NCBI RefSeq assembly: GCF_000511355.1
Contig: NC_023135.1
Span: forward strand, 3,710,838-3,774,837
Source of the DNA: Leisingera methylohalidivorans DSM 14336
GTDB lineage: Bacteria > Pseudomonadota > Alphaproteobacteria > Rhodobacterales > Rhodobacteraceae
Length of the DNA stretch: 64,000 bases
Direction of reading: 5' to 3'
The notes beneath the pieces were generated by a model, which saw nothing but the letters and a program-made list of their open reading frames with translations, was not told the origin of the DNA and searched no databases. The translations under genes and the position numbers were made by a program. This document shows positions 9,095 to 17,063 of this stretch, one piece after another. Position 1 is the stretch's first letter, and the number at the start of each line of letters is the position of its first letter.

Positions 9095-11152
9095 CTAGCC
9101 CGCGCCGCGCAGGACGTCCAGAAACGCCGCCGCGAAACGTTCGGCGCGGCGCTCCCCTAACAGCCTTGTGATCCCGGCCTCGTCATCGCTGCGCATCTGC
9201 GCCACCTTGGCCAGGAGCGAGGCCGAACAGGTCAGCGGTTTCAGTGTGCCGCAGCCGCCGCGCGCCAGCTGCGCCTGAACCTCCAGCAGCCGGTCATAAG
9301 CCGGCCCCGCCTCGCGTCCCGCCAGCTTGCGGCGCGCCGGGTGGAGCTGTTCCGCCGCCCCGGTGATCACGTCCAGAAAATCATCGCCGTAGCGCTCCAG
9401 CTTTTTGGCGCCGACACCGCTGATGCGGGCCATCCGGTCCAGGGTTTCCGGGCGGGTCTCGGCCATCTCGATCAGGGTGCGGTCAGGGAAGATCACATAG
9501 GCCGGCACTTTCTGCGCCTCGGCCAATGCACGCCGCTTGGCCTTCAGCGCCGACAGCAGCGGCGCGTCCTCTTCCGAGACCAGCGCCTTGACCGCCGGGC
9601 GGCGGTCGGCGGATTTGATGGTGTCGCGGCGCAGCTCGATCGACTGCTCGCCGCGCAGGATCGGCAGCGCCGCTTCGGTAAAGCGGAGCGCGCCGTGGCG
9701 TTCCGGATCGGGGCGCAGCAGGTCGTGGCCCATCATCTGCCTAAACACCGCCTGCCACTGGCGTTTGCCGAACTCCTTGCCGCAGCCATAGACCGACAGC
9801 TGGTCATGGCGCTTGGCGCGGATCCGCTCGTTATCAGCGCCCAAGAGGATGTCGATCAGATGGCCGGAGCCGAACCATTCCTCGGTCCTGAGCACGGCAG
9901 ACAGCGCCTTCCTGACCACGGTGGTGCCGTCGAACACATCGGCCGGCGTATCGCAGAGGTCGCAATTTCCGCAAGGCTCCGCCGCCTCGCCGAAATAGGC
10001 CAAGAGTTTCTGGCGGCGGCAGCGCAGCGCCTCGGCCAATCCCAGCAGCGCGTTCAGCCGGGCATGGTCGGCGGCGCGGCGTTCCGGCGGGGCCAGCCCT
10101 TCATCCACCTGGGTGCGGCGCAGGCGGATGTCGTCGGGGCCGAACAGGGTGAGGGTTTCGGCGGGTGCGCCGTCGCGCCCCGCGCGGCCGATTTCCTGAT
10201 AATAGGCCTCGATGGATTTCGGCAGGTCGGCATGGGCGACCCAGCGGATGTCGGGCTTGTCTATCCCCATGCCGAAGGCGACGGTGGCGACCACGATCAG
10301 CCCATCCTCGCGGGCAAAGCGGGTTTCCACGATGCGGCGGTCCTCGGCCTCCATGCCGCCGTGGTAGAAACAGGCGGAATGGCCGGCCTCGCGCAGGGCG
10401 GCGGACAGCGCTTCGGTCTTGGCGCGGGTGCCGCAGTAGACGATGCCGGACTGGCCCTTGCGGGCGGCGGCGAACTCCAGGATCTGGCGGCGCGGGCTGT
10501 CCTTGGCGGCAAAGGCGAGGTGGATGTTGGGCCGGTCAAATCCGCGCAGGAAGCTGCGCGGCGCCTCGCCGTCGAACAGCTTCTGGACGATTTCTTCCTG
10601 GGTTTCCTGATCGGCGGTGGCGGTGAAGGCGGCCAGCGGCACATCCAGCGCGCGGCGCAGCTCGCCGATGCGCAGGTAATCGGGGCGGAAATCATGGCCC
10701 CACTGGCTGACGCAATGGGCCTCGTCCACCGCAATCAGGCTGACGCCGATCCGCCGCAGCATCCCCATCGCCGCGCCCGAGGCGAGCCGTTCCGGCGCCA
10801 TGTAGAGGAGTTTCAGCCGCCCGGCCTCGATTGCTTCCCAGACGGCTTCGGTTTCCTCATCCGTGTTGCCGGAGGTGAGCGCGCCGGCGGTGACGCCCGC
10901 CTCCTGCAGGGCGCGGACCTGATCGCGCATCAGCGCAATCAGCGGCGAGATCACCACGGTGACGCCCTCGCGCAGCAGCGCGGGCAGCTGGAAGCACAGG
11001 GATTTGCCGCCGCCGGTGGGCATGATCGCCAGCACGTTTTCGCCCGCGGTCACGGCGTCGACGATCTCCTCCTGCCCGGGGCGGAAGGCGTCAAAGCCGA
11101 AAATCTCGCGCAGGATCGGGGACGCGCCTGTCAGGGCTGCCGGGACTGTCAT
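9095..11152 (-). CDS. recQ: ATP-dependent DNA helicase RecQ
   Basis: 685 residues from the ATG at 11152. The order is that of complete bacterial RecQ proteins: a 3'-5' superfamily 2 helicase core with Walker A GGGKSLCFQLPAL, a DEAH box in AVDEAHCVSQWGHDFRPDY, and motif VI QEIGRAGRDG. It is followed by a zinc-binding region (four Cys in CGNCDLCD and the preceding helix), a winged helix, and a C-terminal HRDC domain with ISGVGAKKLERYG. It unwinds DNA in recombination and fork repair. An in-frame GTG at 11266 would add 38 residues (low-complexity, Cys-rich) that the family lacks, so the ATG is preferred, although its Shine-Dalgarno is weak. The last residues run straight to the stop without truncation. 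Confidence 0.95.
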   Translation of the reverse strand: MTVPAALTGASPILREIFGFDAFRPGQEEIVDAVTAGENVLAIMPTGGGKSLCFQLPALLREGVTVVISPLIALMRDQVRALQEAGVTAGALTSGNTDEETEAVWEAIEAGRLKLLYMAPERLASGAAMGMLRRIGVSLIAVDEAHCVSQWGHDFRPDYLRIGELRRALDVPLAAFTATADQETQEEIVQKLFDGEAPRSFLRGFDRPNIHLAFAAKDSPRRQILEFAAARKGQSGIVYCGTRAKTEALSAALREAGHSACFYHGGMEAEDRRIVETRFAREDGLIVVATVAFGMGIDKPDIRWVAHADLPKSIEAYYQEIGRAGRDGAPAETLTLFGPDDIRLRRTQVDEGLAPPERRAADHARLNALLGLAEALRCRRQKLLAYFGEAAEPCGNCDLCDTPADVFDGTTVVRKALSAVLRTEEWFGSGHLIDILLGADNERIRAKRHDQLSVYGCGKEFGKRQWQAVFRQMMGHDLLRPDPERHGALRFTEAALPILRGEQSIELRRDTIKSADRRPAVKALVSEEDAPLLSALKAKRRALAEAQKVPAYVIFPDRTLIEMAETRPETLDRMARISGVGAKKLERYGDDFLDVITGAAEQLHPARRKLAGREAGPAYDRLLEVQAQLARGGCGTLKPLTCSASLLAKVAQMRSDDEAGITRLLGERRAERFAAAFLDVLRGAG

Positions 11153-11252
11153 GGGGGCGGGTGGCCTCGTGGTGCTGGTGTCTGCTCTTGCTTGGCAGGC
11201 ACAATCCCACAGGAGGCATGGGGCGGCAAGGGCGTTGAGGTTGCATTCTTGC

Positions 11253-11295
11253 GCTGAGGGCAGCACCCGACCCTGGGCGGCGTGAAGCGCCCTCC
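11253..11295 (-). repeat. Dispersed intergenic repeat, copy B
   Basis: On the minus strand this begins GGAGGGCGCTTC and ends CCCTCAGC, like copy A at 237-280. It also forms one arm of a long imperfect inverted repeat: GGGCAGCACCCGACCCT at about 11258-11274 is complementary at 16 of 17 positions to AGGGTCGGGCGCTGCCC at about 11331-11347. The segment between recQ and yggT is otherwise without a gene. Confidence 0.5.
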
Positions 11296-11343
11296 CGTTT
11301 TGCCGGAGGCAAACCTTTGGTTTGACGGGGAGGGTCGGGCGCT

Positions 11344-11363
11344 GCCCGGCCTATCGGCCGGGC
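11344..11363 (-). repeat. GATA-loop hairpin downstream of yggT
   Basis: An 8 bp perfect stem (GCCCGGCC / GGCCGGGC) whose loop reads GATA on the minus strand, a few bases after the yggT stop. There is no T-tract. The same hairpin, in the same sense relative to the preceding gene, follows the substrate-binding protein gene at 27079-27098. Confidence 0.6.
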
Positions 11364-11369
11364 AAGAGA

Positions 11370-11657
11370 TCAGTAGAACGCCGAGACGTTGTTCACCAGG
11401 ATGATGCGCAGCGCGTAGACCGCGATCAGCACCGCCAGCGGCGCCAGGTCGATGCCGCCCATATTGGGTATGATGCGGCGCACCGGGGCATAGAGCGGCT
11501 CCAGAATGCGGTTCAGCCCGTACCAGATCTGCGCCACCAGCTGCTGGTGCAAGTTCAGGACCTGGAAGTTGATCAGCCAGCTCATGATCACATGGGCAAT
11601 GATGAAGAACCAGACAATGTCCAGGATCAGCATCAGGATTTGGAACAGCGAAACCAT
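11370..11657 (-). CDS. yggT: YggT family inner-membrane protein
   Basis: 95 residues with two hydrophobic segments (about 3-28 and 70-92). Between them is the family signature LNRILEPLYAPVRRIIPNMGGIDLAPL. YggT/CcB3 proteins are small membrane proteins linked to osmotic tolerance, cell division site placement or cofactor assembly in different bacteria; the precise role here is not known. The start at 11657 is chosen because GAGGG lies 8 bases upstream. The open frame extends further upstream but without conserved sequence. recQ lies about 220 bases downstream on the same strand, with repeats in between. Confidence 0.9.
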   Translation of the reverse strand: MVSLFQILMLILDIVWFFIIAHVIMSWLINFQVLNLHQQLVAQIWYGLNRILEPLYAPVRRIIPNMGGIDLAPLAVLIAVYALRIILVNNVSAFY

Positions 11658-11790
11658 CTGTAATTCCCTCTTTCGAACAGCCACACAGGTAAGCAGACGC
11701 GGCGAAATGCGCAAGGCTTCCGCGAGGTTGCAGTTGACGCGCTGTAAACGGGTGGCATCACGGGCGCAAGCGAAACAGGAGGCCCTGCGC

Positions 11791-12339
11791 ATGTACCCTA
11801 TATTCCGCCTGATCAAGGATACCGTTCTGGCCAGCCGGATGCCGCGGCTGCCGATCACCGGCCTGCATGTCTCGCACCACATCTGCTGGCCCTGGGATCT
11901 GGACATGTGGATGGAGCTGAACAACGGCCGCACCATGACGCTGTATGACCTGGGCCGCACCATGCTGGCGCAGCGGGCGGGGCTGATCGGCGCGCTGAAG
12001 AAAAACCGCTGGGGGCTGACGGTGGCGGGATCCTCGGTGCGCTACCGCCGCCGCATCCGCGGCTTTGAGAAGTTCGAGATGCGCAGCCGCGCGGCGGGCT
12101 GGGATGACAAGTTCATCTATGTCGAGCAGTCGATGTGGAAGAAGAACGGCGACTGCGCCAGCCATGTGATGCTGCGCACCGCGGTCACCGGCCGGAACGG
12201 GATTGTCCCGCCCGCCACGGTTCTGGCTGCATTGGGGCAAGACACTGAAATTTCTCCCGAATTGCCGGGCTGGATCAAGGATTGGTGCCAAGCGGATGGC
12301 GGCCGCCCCTGGCCGCCGATGCAGGACGGGCTTGCCTAG
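11791..12339 (+). CDS. Thioesterase-like (4HBT / hot-dog fold) protein
   Basis: 182 residues. The segment HICWPWDLDMWMELNNGRTMTLYDLGR resembles the conserved core of the acyl-CoA thioesterase 4HBT_2/THEM6-like group, where the Asp and the Asn-Asn-Gly stretch mark the hot-dog helix start. The C-terminus is Pro/Trp-rich. The substrate is unknown; thioester hydrolysis is inferred from the fold. GGAGG lies 9 bases before the ATG at 11791. It is divergent from yggT and 50 bases upstream of the UMF1-type transporter gene on the same strand, with which it may be co-transcribed. Confidence 0.8.
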   Translation: MYPIFRLIKDTVLASRMPRLPITGLHVSHHICWPWDLDMWMELNNGRTMTLYDLGRTMLAQRAGLIGALKKNRWGLTVAGSSVRYRRRIRGFEKFEMRSRAAGWDDKFIYVEQSMWKKNGDCASHVMLRTAVTGRNGIVPPATVLAALGQDTEISPELPGWIKDWCQADGGRPWPPMQDGLA

Positions 12340-12389
12340 GCCCCTGCCCGCCTGCCATACCTGAAGGCAACGATAAAAAGAGGCCGGGC

Positions 12390-13754
12390 ATGCAGCAGGT
12401 ATCCACGCGCAAGCGGATCTGGGGATGGTGGTTCTTTGACTGGGCCAGCCAGCCGTATCAGACACTGCTGGTGACGTTTGTATTCAGCCCGTTTTTTGCC
12501 GCTGCCGCGGCGGATTACTTCATGTCCCAGGGGCTGGCGGACGAGGCCGCCAAGGCGCAGGCGCAGACCGTCTGGTCGCTGTGCCTGACGGTGACCGGGC
12601 TGATCATCGGCTTCGGCGCGCCGTTTCTGGGCGCGCTGGCCGATATCACCGGGCGGCGCCTGCCCTGGATCATGATGTTTTCACTGATGTATCTGATCGG
12701 CGCCGGGGGGCTGTGGTACATGGATCCCGGCGGCAGCAACCTGTGGTGGATGCTGATCAGCTTCGGTTTTGGCTTCATCGGAGCCGAATTTGCGCTGATC
12801 TTTGTCAATGCGCAGCTGCCCACCCTCGCCAGCCGCGAGGATGTCGGGGATGTGTCCGGTTCCGGCTTTGCCTTTGGCTATCTTGGCGGTGTGATAGCGC
12901 TGTTCATCATGCTCCTGCTGTTTGTCGAGCAAAGCTCAGGCAAGACGCTGATCGGCCTCAGCCCGGCCCTGGGGCTGGATGCGGCGGCAAAAGAGGGCAC
13001 CCGTGCCGTCGGCCCGTTCACCGCGGCCTGGTTTGCTGTTTTCATGGTTCCCTATTTCCTGTGGGTCAAGGACCAGGCCGCCACCGGGCGCAAGGCCAGC
13101 CTGGGCAAAGCCTGGCAAATGGTGGTCAAACTGGTTGCCAGCCTGCGCCACCGGCTGAGCCTGGCGGCCTATCTTGGCTCGGCGATGTTTTACCGCGATG
13201 CGCTGAACGGGCTGTACGGGTTCGGCGGTGTCTATGCCAAGCTGGTGCTGGGCTGGGAGATCACCCAGATCGGCATTTTCGGCATTGTCGCCGCCTTTGC
13301 CGCCACCGTGTTCAGCTGGCTGGGCGGCAAGGCCGACCGGCGGCTGGGCCCGAAACCGGTGATCATCACCTCGGTCCTGGTGCTGGCCTTTGTCTGCCTG
13401 ATCATCGTCAGCATGTCGCGGAGCCAGATTTTCGGCTTTGCCCTGGCAGAGGGCTCCACCCTGCCCGACAGGGTATTTTTCGGCTGCGGCATTCTGATCG
13501 GCGGCTTCGGCGGCATCCTGCAGGCCGCCAGCCGCAGCCTGATGGTGCGCCACACCAGCCCTGCGGATGCGACCGAAAGCTTCGGCCTGTATGGATTGTC
13601 GGGGCGTGCCACCGCATTCCTCGCGCCGGCGCTGATCGGCCTGGCCACCACCGTGACCGGCAGCGCCCGGCTGGGGATCACCCCCGTGATCGGGCTGTTT
13701 CTGATCGGATTGGTACTGTTGTTCTGGGTTCAAGGAGAAGGAGATCAGGAGTGA
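12390..13754 (+). CDS. MFS transporter of the UMF1 / Atg22-like family
   Basis: 454 residues with about 12 membrane segments. The N-terminus KRIWGWWFFDWASQPYQTLLVTFVFSPFF is the hallmark of the UMF1 family (the bacterial relatives of yeast Atg22, a vacuolar amino-acid exporter). A second family-typical stretch is FGLYGLSGRATAFLAPALIG near the C-terminus. The substrate cannot be told from sequence. The ATG at 12390 is preceded by AAGAGG; longer in-frame starts add non-conserved sequence. The stop overlaps the GTG start of mepA by four bases (GTGA), indicating translational coupling. Confidence 0.88.
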   Translation: MQQVSTRKRIWGWWFFDWASQPYQTLLVTFVFSPFFAAAAADYFMSQGLADEAAKAQAQTVWSLCLTVTGLIIGFGAPFLGALADITGRRLPWIMMFSLMYLIGAGGLWYMDPGGSNLWWMLISFGFGFIGAEFALIFVNAQLPTLASREDVGDVSGSGFAFGYLGGVIALFIMLLLFVEQSSGKTLIGLSPALGLDAAAKEGTRAVGPFTAAWFAVFMVPYFLWVKDQAATGRKASLGKAWQMVVKLVASLRHRLSLAAYLGSAMFYRDALNGLYGFGGVYAKLVLGWEITQIGIFGIVAAFAATVFSWLGGKADRRLGPKPVIITSVLVLAFVCLIIVSMSRSQIFGFALAEGSTLPDRVFFGCGILIGGFGGILQAASRSLMVRHTSPADATESFGLYGLSGRATAFLAPALIGLATTVTGSARLGITPVIGLFLIGLVLLFWVQGEGDQE

Positions 13755-14620
13755 AACTGTTTCTTGCCATCTGTTTGGCGGTTGCGGGCCTATACAGCCC
13801 GGCAAGCGCGCAAACCCCCGCCAAGGCCCTGTTCGGAGCCAAGCCCGGCGCCTCGCAGCAGCGCCCCGCGCCGTTCGGCTCTTATGCCAAGGGCTGCGTT
13901 GCCGGCGCCGCCCGGCTGCCCGAGACCGGCCCCACCTGGCAGGCGATGCGCCTGAGCCGCAACCGCAACTGGGGCCATCCGGCGGCGATTGAATTCGTCA
14001 AGGATCTGAGCCGCGTGGCGGCCAGGCAGCGCGGCTGGAAGGGGCTTTATATCGGCGACATCAGCCAGCCGCGCGGCGGGCCGATGCTGTCGGGCCACCG
14101 CAGCCATCAGATCGGCCTCGATATCGACATCTGGATGCGGCCGCCGGACCGGCTGAACCTGAGCCGCAGCGCGCGGGAAAACATCTCCTCGATCTCGATG
14201 CGCCGGGCCAGGGGCGCCTATGTGAATTCCAGCTGGACCCGCGCCCATCACGAAATCCTCAAGGCCGCGGCCAAGGACAAGCGGGTGGCGCGGATTTTCG
14301 TCTTTCCCGGCGCCAAGGTGCAGATGTGCAATGACGAGAAGGGCGACCGCCGCTGGCTGCGCAAGATCCGGCCCTGGTGGGGCCATCACTACCACTTCCA
14401 TGTGCGGCTGGCCTGCCCGCGCGGCGCGCGCGGCTGCGCGGATCAGGCCGCCCCGCCCAAGGGCGACGGCTGCGCCGATGCGCAGCGCTGGGTCAATGAC
14501 ATTCTGAACCCGCCGCCGCCGAAACCAGTTGACCCCAACGCGCCGAAGCCTAAACCGAGAAGGGATTACACCCTTTCGGACCTGCCCAAGCAATGCGCCG
14601 CCGTTCTGCGATCAAACTGA
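13751..14620 (+). CDS. mepA: Penicillin-insensitive murein endopeptidase
   Basis: 289 residues from a GTG start that overlaps the preceding stop. It has a signal peptide (about 1-20), then the LAS-type zinc peptidase core: SGHRSHQIGLDIDIWM contains the zinc-binding His and Asp, and WWGHHYHFHVRLACP contains the second zinc site HHYHFH. MepA cleaves D-Ala-meso-DAP cross-links in the periplasm. Six cysteines fit the disulfide-rich family. The C-terminus is proline-rich (NPPPPKPVDPNAPKPKPRR). The next gene starts 28 bases before this stop. AAGGAG lies inside the end of the upstream gene. Confidence 0.94.
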   Translation: MKLFLAICLAVAGLYSPASAQTPAKALFGAKPGASQQRPAPFGSYAKGCVAGAARLPETGPTWQAMRLSRNRNWGHPAAIEFVKDLSRVAARQRGWKGLYIGDISQPRGGPMLSGHRSHQIGLDIDIWMRPPDRLNLSRSARENISSISMRRARGAYVNSSWTRAHHEILKAAAKDKRVARIFVFPGAKVQMCNDEKGDRRWLRKIRPWWGHHYHFHVRLACPRGARGCADQAAPPKGDGCADAQRWVNDILNPPPPKPVDPNAPKPKPRRDYTLSDLPKQCAAVLRSN

Positions 14621-15507
14621 CCCTGGCCCTTGCGGCCGCCGCCTGCCTGGCTGCGGCGGCCTATGCGGCCAACCGCCCCGCCGCCGCCGCGGCGGGCAAG
14701 GCGCAGTACCTCAGCAGCTATACCTGGAAGCTGAACCAGCGCTGGTTCGGCGGGTTCTCGGCGCTGAAGCTCAGCAGCGGCGGCACCGCAATGACCGTGC
14801 TCAGCGACCGGGCCACTTTGGTGACAACCCGGATCCAGCGCAGCCAGGGTCTGATTTCCGGCATCACGGCCCGGCGCGCGCACGGACTGCGGTCTTCCAC
14901 CGGCAAAACGCTCAGAGGCTTTGCCGGCGACAGCGAAGGTCTGGCGGTGGCCGCGGACGGCAGCCGCTATATCTCCTTTGAAGGCGCCGCACGGGTGGCG
15001 CGCTACCAAAGCCCCGGGAGCCGCGCCACGGTGCTGCCGCGCCCCAAGGCGTTCCGCAGCCTGCCGCCCAACAAATCGCTGGAAACCCTGGCCATCGATT
15101 CCCGCGGGCGGCTGTATACCTTGCCCGAACGCGCCCTGGACAGGCACGGGCAGATCCCGGTCTGGCGCTGGAACGGCCGCCGCTGGTCGCACCCCTTCAG
15201 CCTGCCGCCCGAGGGTGGTTTTCTGCCGGTGGACGCCGATTTCGGCCCCGACGGGCGGTTCTACCTCCTGGAACGCGACTTTACCCTGTTCGGCTTCCGC
15301 AGCCGGTTGCGGCGCTGGGACATCACCGCCGCCGGGCCGGTGAACGAGGCGATCCTGCTGCAGACCCGCTCCGGCATCCATGACAATCTGGAAGGGCTGT
15401 CGGTCTGGGCTGATGGCGGCGGGCGGCTGCGCGCCACGATGGTGTCGGACGATAATTTCCTGCCCTTTCAACGCACCGAAATAGTGGAATACGCGCTGCC
15501 CCGCTGA
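14593..15507 (+). CDS. Esterase-like activity of phytase family protein, exported
   Basis: 304 residues. A signal sequence with an Arg-rich start (MRRRSAIK) and Ala-rich core (about 9-30) is followed by a beta-propeller-like domain. Conserved-looking stretches are FGGFSALKLSSGG, GDSEGLAVAADGSRYISFEG, NKSLETLAIDSRGRLYTLPE and NLEGLSVWADGGGRLRATMVSDDNF, which match the PF13449 esterase-like phytase group (COG4246). Members are periplasmic and their substrates are mostly undefined; a phosphate-ester role is only a family-level guess. It overlaps mepA by 28 bases, so transporter, mepA and this gene form one operon. Confidence 0.8.
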   Translation: MRRRSAIKLTLALAAAACLAAAAYAANRPAAAAAGKAQYLSSYTWKLNQRWFGGFSALKLSSGGTAMTVLSDRATLVTTRIQRSQGLISGITARRAHGLRSSTGKTLRGFAGDSEGLAVAADGSRYISFEGAARVARYQSPGSRATVLPRPKAFRSLPPNKSLETLAIDSRGRLYTLPERALDRHGQIPVWRWNGRRWSHPFSLPPEGGFLPVDADFGPDGRFYLLERDFTLFGFRSRLRRWDITAAGPVNEAILLQTRSGIHDNLEGLSVWADGGGRLRATMVSDDNFLPFQRTEIVEYALPR

Positions 15508-15538
15508 CCACCCGCCGCCGCGCCGCGGCAGCGGCGCC

Positions 15539-15592
15539 GGGCCCAACCGGGCGGCGCATTTCCTGAAATGCGCCCGAGCGGACGGGAGCCCC
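15539..15592 (+). repeat. Dispersed ~51 bp intergenic element, copy 2
   Basis: GCCCAACC at the left end, a perfect hairpin GCGCATTT-CCTG-AAATGCGC in the middle, and GAGCGG-N-CGGGAGCCC at the right end. The distance from the left-end G to the right-end C is 51 bases, the same as in copy 1. It lies 32 bases after the phytase-like gene. Confidence 0.6.
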
Positions 15593-15694
15593 TGCCCCGC
15601 AGGATGCTTGCAGCAGCGGCAGCTCCGGTTTAAAGCGCCAGTCTTCTGCCGTGGCAGGGATGATGCCCGCGGCCTTGATAAATGGATCCGGCCC

Positions 15695-16330
15695 ATGACC
15701 CGCTCGCATATTCCCGGCATCGTTGCCATGGCTGCCGTCGTGGTGGCCTCCAATATCCTGGTGCAATTCCTGTTCGGCCAATGGCTGACCTGGGGCGCCT
15801 TCACCTATCCCATCGCCTTCCTGGTCACCGATGTGATGAACCGGGTCTACGGCACCGCAGCGGCGCGCAAGGTGGTTGTGGCCGGTTTCCTGGCCGGGGT
15901 TGCCTGTTCGCTGATCGGCACCCGGATCATGCTGCAGGGCGACGGCTTCACCTATCCGGCCGTGACCCTGCGGATTGCGCTTGCCTCCGGTGTTGCCTTC
16001 CTCACCGCGCAGCTTCTCGACGTGGCCGTGTTCTCAGCCCTGCGCGAGGGCAAATGGTGGCGCGCGCCGCTGGCCTCGACCCTGATCGGCTCCTCCGTCG
16101 ATACCGCGCTGTTCTTCACCCTCGCCTTCTCCGGCGGGCTCAGCTGGCTGGAGCCCGGCAACGATGTGGCCTGGGCGGGCGAGGTGCTGCCGCTGCTGGG
16201 CAGCGGCCCCTTGGCGCCGCTGTGGGTCTCGCTGGCCGCGGCCGACTGGATGGTGAAACTGTCGCTTGCGCTGCTGGCGCTTGTGCCGTTCCGCATCATC
16301 GTGCGTAAACTGACCGAAAAGACCACATGA
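15695..16330 (+). CDS. yhhQ: Queuosine precursor transporter (VUT family, YhhQ-like)
   Basis: 211 residues with about six membrane segments. SNILVQFLFGQWLTWGAFTYPIAFLVTDVMNRVYG near the N-terminus is the conserved core of the PF02592 Vut_1 family, and the later stretch STLIGSSVDTALFF is also family-typical. YhhQ proteins import the 7-deazaguanine precursors preQ0/preQ1 for queuosine in tRNA. The start at 15695 (MTRSH) is preferred; an upstream frame extension is not membrane-like. It is followed by the structured RNA locus, with which it may or may not share transcription. Confidence 0.88.
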   Translation: MTRSHIPGIVAMAAVVVASNILVQFLFGQWLTWGAFTYPIAFLVTDVMNRVYGTAAARKVVVAGFLAGVACSLIGTRIMLQGDGFTYPAVTLRIALASGVAFLTAQLLDVAVFSALREGKWWRAPLASTLIGSSVDTALFFTLAFSGGLSWLEPGNDVAWAGEVLPLLGSGPLAPLWVSLAAADWMVKLSLALLALVPFRIIVRKLTEKTT

Positions 16331-16400
16331 TTTTGTTTTGACATCTGCCGAATCTGTGGCAGGCTGAAGTCACACGAAACATTCAGAAAGGAGGTGCCCA

Positions 16401-16478
16401 TTGTCTAGAGAAGCTATGGAGAGCAGTGCCGGAACAGTTCAGAAGGTGTGCGGCCGAGGCAGCCCTTGGCGCGTATAA
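16401..16478 (+). CDS. Possible 25-residue leader peptide inside the structured RNA
   Basis: A TTG codon lies 6 bases after the very strong Shine-Dalgarno AGGAGG and opens a 25-codon frame ending in TAA. The peptide begins (M)SREAMESSAGTVQK and ends SPWRV. No family was recognised. Its ribosome site would be hidden if the terminal stem of the surrounding RNA forms. The frame may be fortuitous. Confidence 0.25.
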   Translation: MSREAMESSAGTVQKVCGRGSPWRV

Positions 16479-16525
16479 ACCCCTGAATTGGTGCTGACCT
16501 AACCGGTGCACCTCCTATCATCTCG

Positions 16526-16557
16526 AAGGGCTGTTCCCGCGTGTGGGAACAGCCCTT
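16526..16557 (+). terminator. Intrinsic terminator of the RNA locus
   Basis: A 13 bp perfect stem (arms AAGGGCTGTTCCC and GGGAACAGCCCTT) with loop GCGTGT, followed by TT. It is the clearest intrinsic terminator in the window and separates the RNA locus from arfB, whose ATG is 20 bases further on. Confidence 0.85.
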
Positions 16558-16576
16558 TTCGATTACTGACTGAGCC

Positions 16577-16996
16577 ATGATCCACGTTAACGCGCAAATC
16601 TCCCTGCAGGACTGGGAAGTCACCGAAAGCTTTGTCCGCGCCTCGGGCCCCGGCGGCCAGAATGTGAACAAGGTGGCCACCGCGGTGGAACTGCGGTTCG
16701 AGGCCGAACGCTCGCCTGCGCTGACGGCTGCGGTCAAGAACCGGCTGAAACGGCTGGCCGGGCGCCGCTGGACCAAGGAAGGCGCCATCATCCTGCAATG
16801 CGACGAGACCCGGTCGCAGCAGCGCAACCGCGAGATTGTGCGCGAACGGCTGGCCGAACTGGTGCGCAAGGCGCTGGTGGCGCCAAAGCGGCGGATTGCC
16901 ACCAAACCGACCCGCGGTTCGGTCAAGCGGCGGCTTGAGGCCAAGAAACAGCGCGGCGGGCTGAAAGCGACGCGCGGTAAAATCGACCCGGACTAA
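16577..16996 (+). CDS. arfB: Alternative ribosome-rescue factor / peptidyl-tRNA hydrolase ArfB
   Basis: 139 residues, the normal length. The GGQ catalytic motif is at residues 26-28 in ASGPGGQNVNKVATAVELRF. The basic C-terminal tail (KKQRGGLKATRGK) enters the mRNA channel of stalled ribosomes in the E. coli protein YaeJ/ArfB, which hydrolyses the peptidyl-tRNA without a stop codon. It is monocistronic in appearance: the terminator of the RNA locus lies just upstream and the SDR gene starts 67 bases downstream. Confidence 0.95.
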   Translation: MIHVNAQISLQDWEVTESFVRASGPGGQNVNKVATAVELRFEAERSPALTAAVKNRLKRLAGRRWTKEGAIILQCDETRSQQRNREIVRERLAELVRKALVAPKRRIATKPTRGSVKRRLEAKKQRGGLKATRGKIDPD

Positions 16997-17063
16997 TCCA
17001 GCGGATTGCACCCGCCGCCCGCTCCGCCCATGCTGCTGGCAAAACAGCAGGGAGGAAAAGAAC

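Larger units (their letters stand above)
16389..16560 (+). ncRNA. Rod-shaped structured RNA with SD/anti-SD terminal stem and own terminator
   Basis: A non-coding candidate between yhhQ and arfB. The 5' AGGAGGTGC (16389-16397) is exactly complementary to GCACCTCCT (16508-16516). Inside are further nested helices. CAGTGCC (16424-16430) pairs with GGTGCTG (16490-16496), allowing G-U. AGTTCAG (16436-16442) pairs with CTGAATT (16483-16489). A long apical helix spans 16447-16475 around the loop CAGC. This gives one rod of about 130 bases, followed at once by a strong intrinsic terminator. A possible -35 box TTGACA is at 16338-16343; no clear -10 is seen. It does not show the SRP RNA apical GGAA loop motif, and ssrS (6S RNA) usually sits beside a 5-formyl-THF cyclo-ligase gene, which is absent here. 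The family was not recognised. Confidence 0.6.

Noticed and set aside
9341..11257. A 638-codon open frame opposite recQ
   Set aside because: Shadow of the recQ gene; no family motifs, and recQ has all its motifs on the other strand.
12581..14620. A 679-codon plus-strand frame that seems to fuse with mepA
   Set aside because: Its first two thirds are out of frame with the real transporter gene. Only the part from the GTG at 13751 is mepA, which has its own signal peptide and overlapping start.
16389..16516. The structured RNA as tmRNA, 6S RNA or SRP RNA
   Set aside because: No tag-peptide frame with tRNA-like ends, no 5-formyl-THF cyclo-ligase neighbour or large central bubble, and no SRP loop. 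Left as an unnamed RNA.
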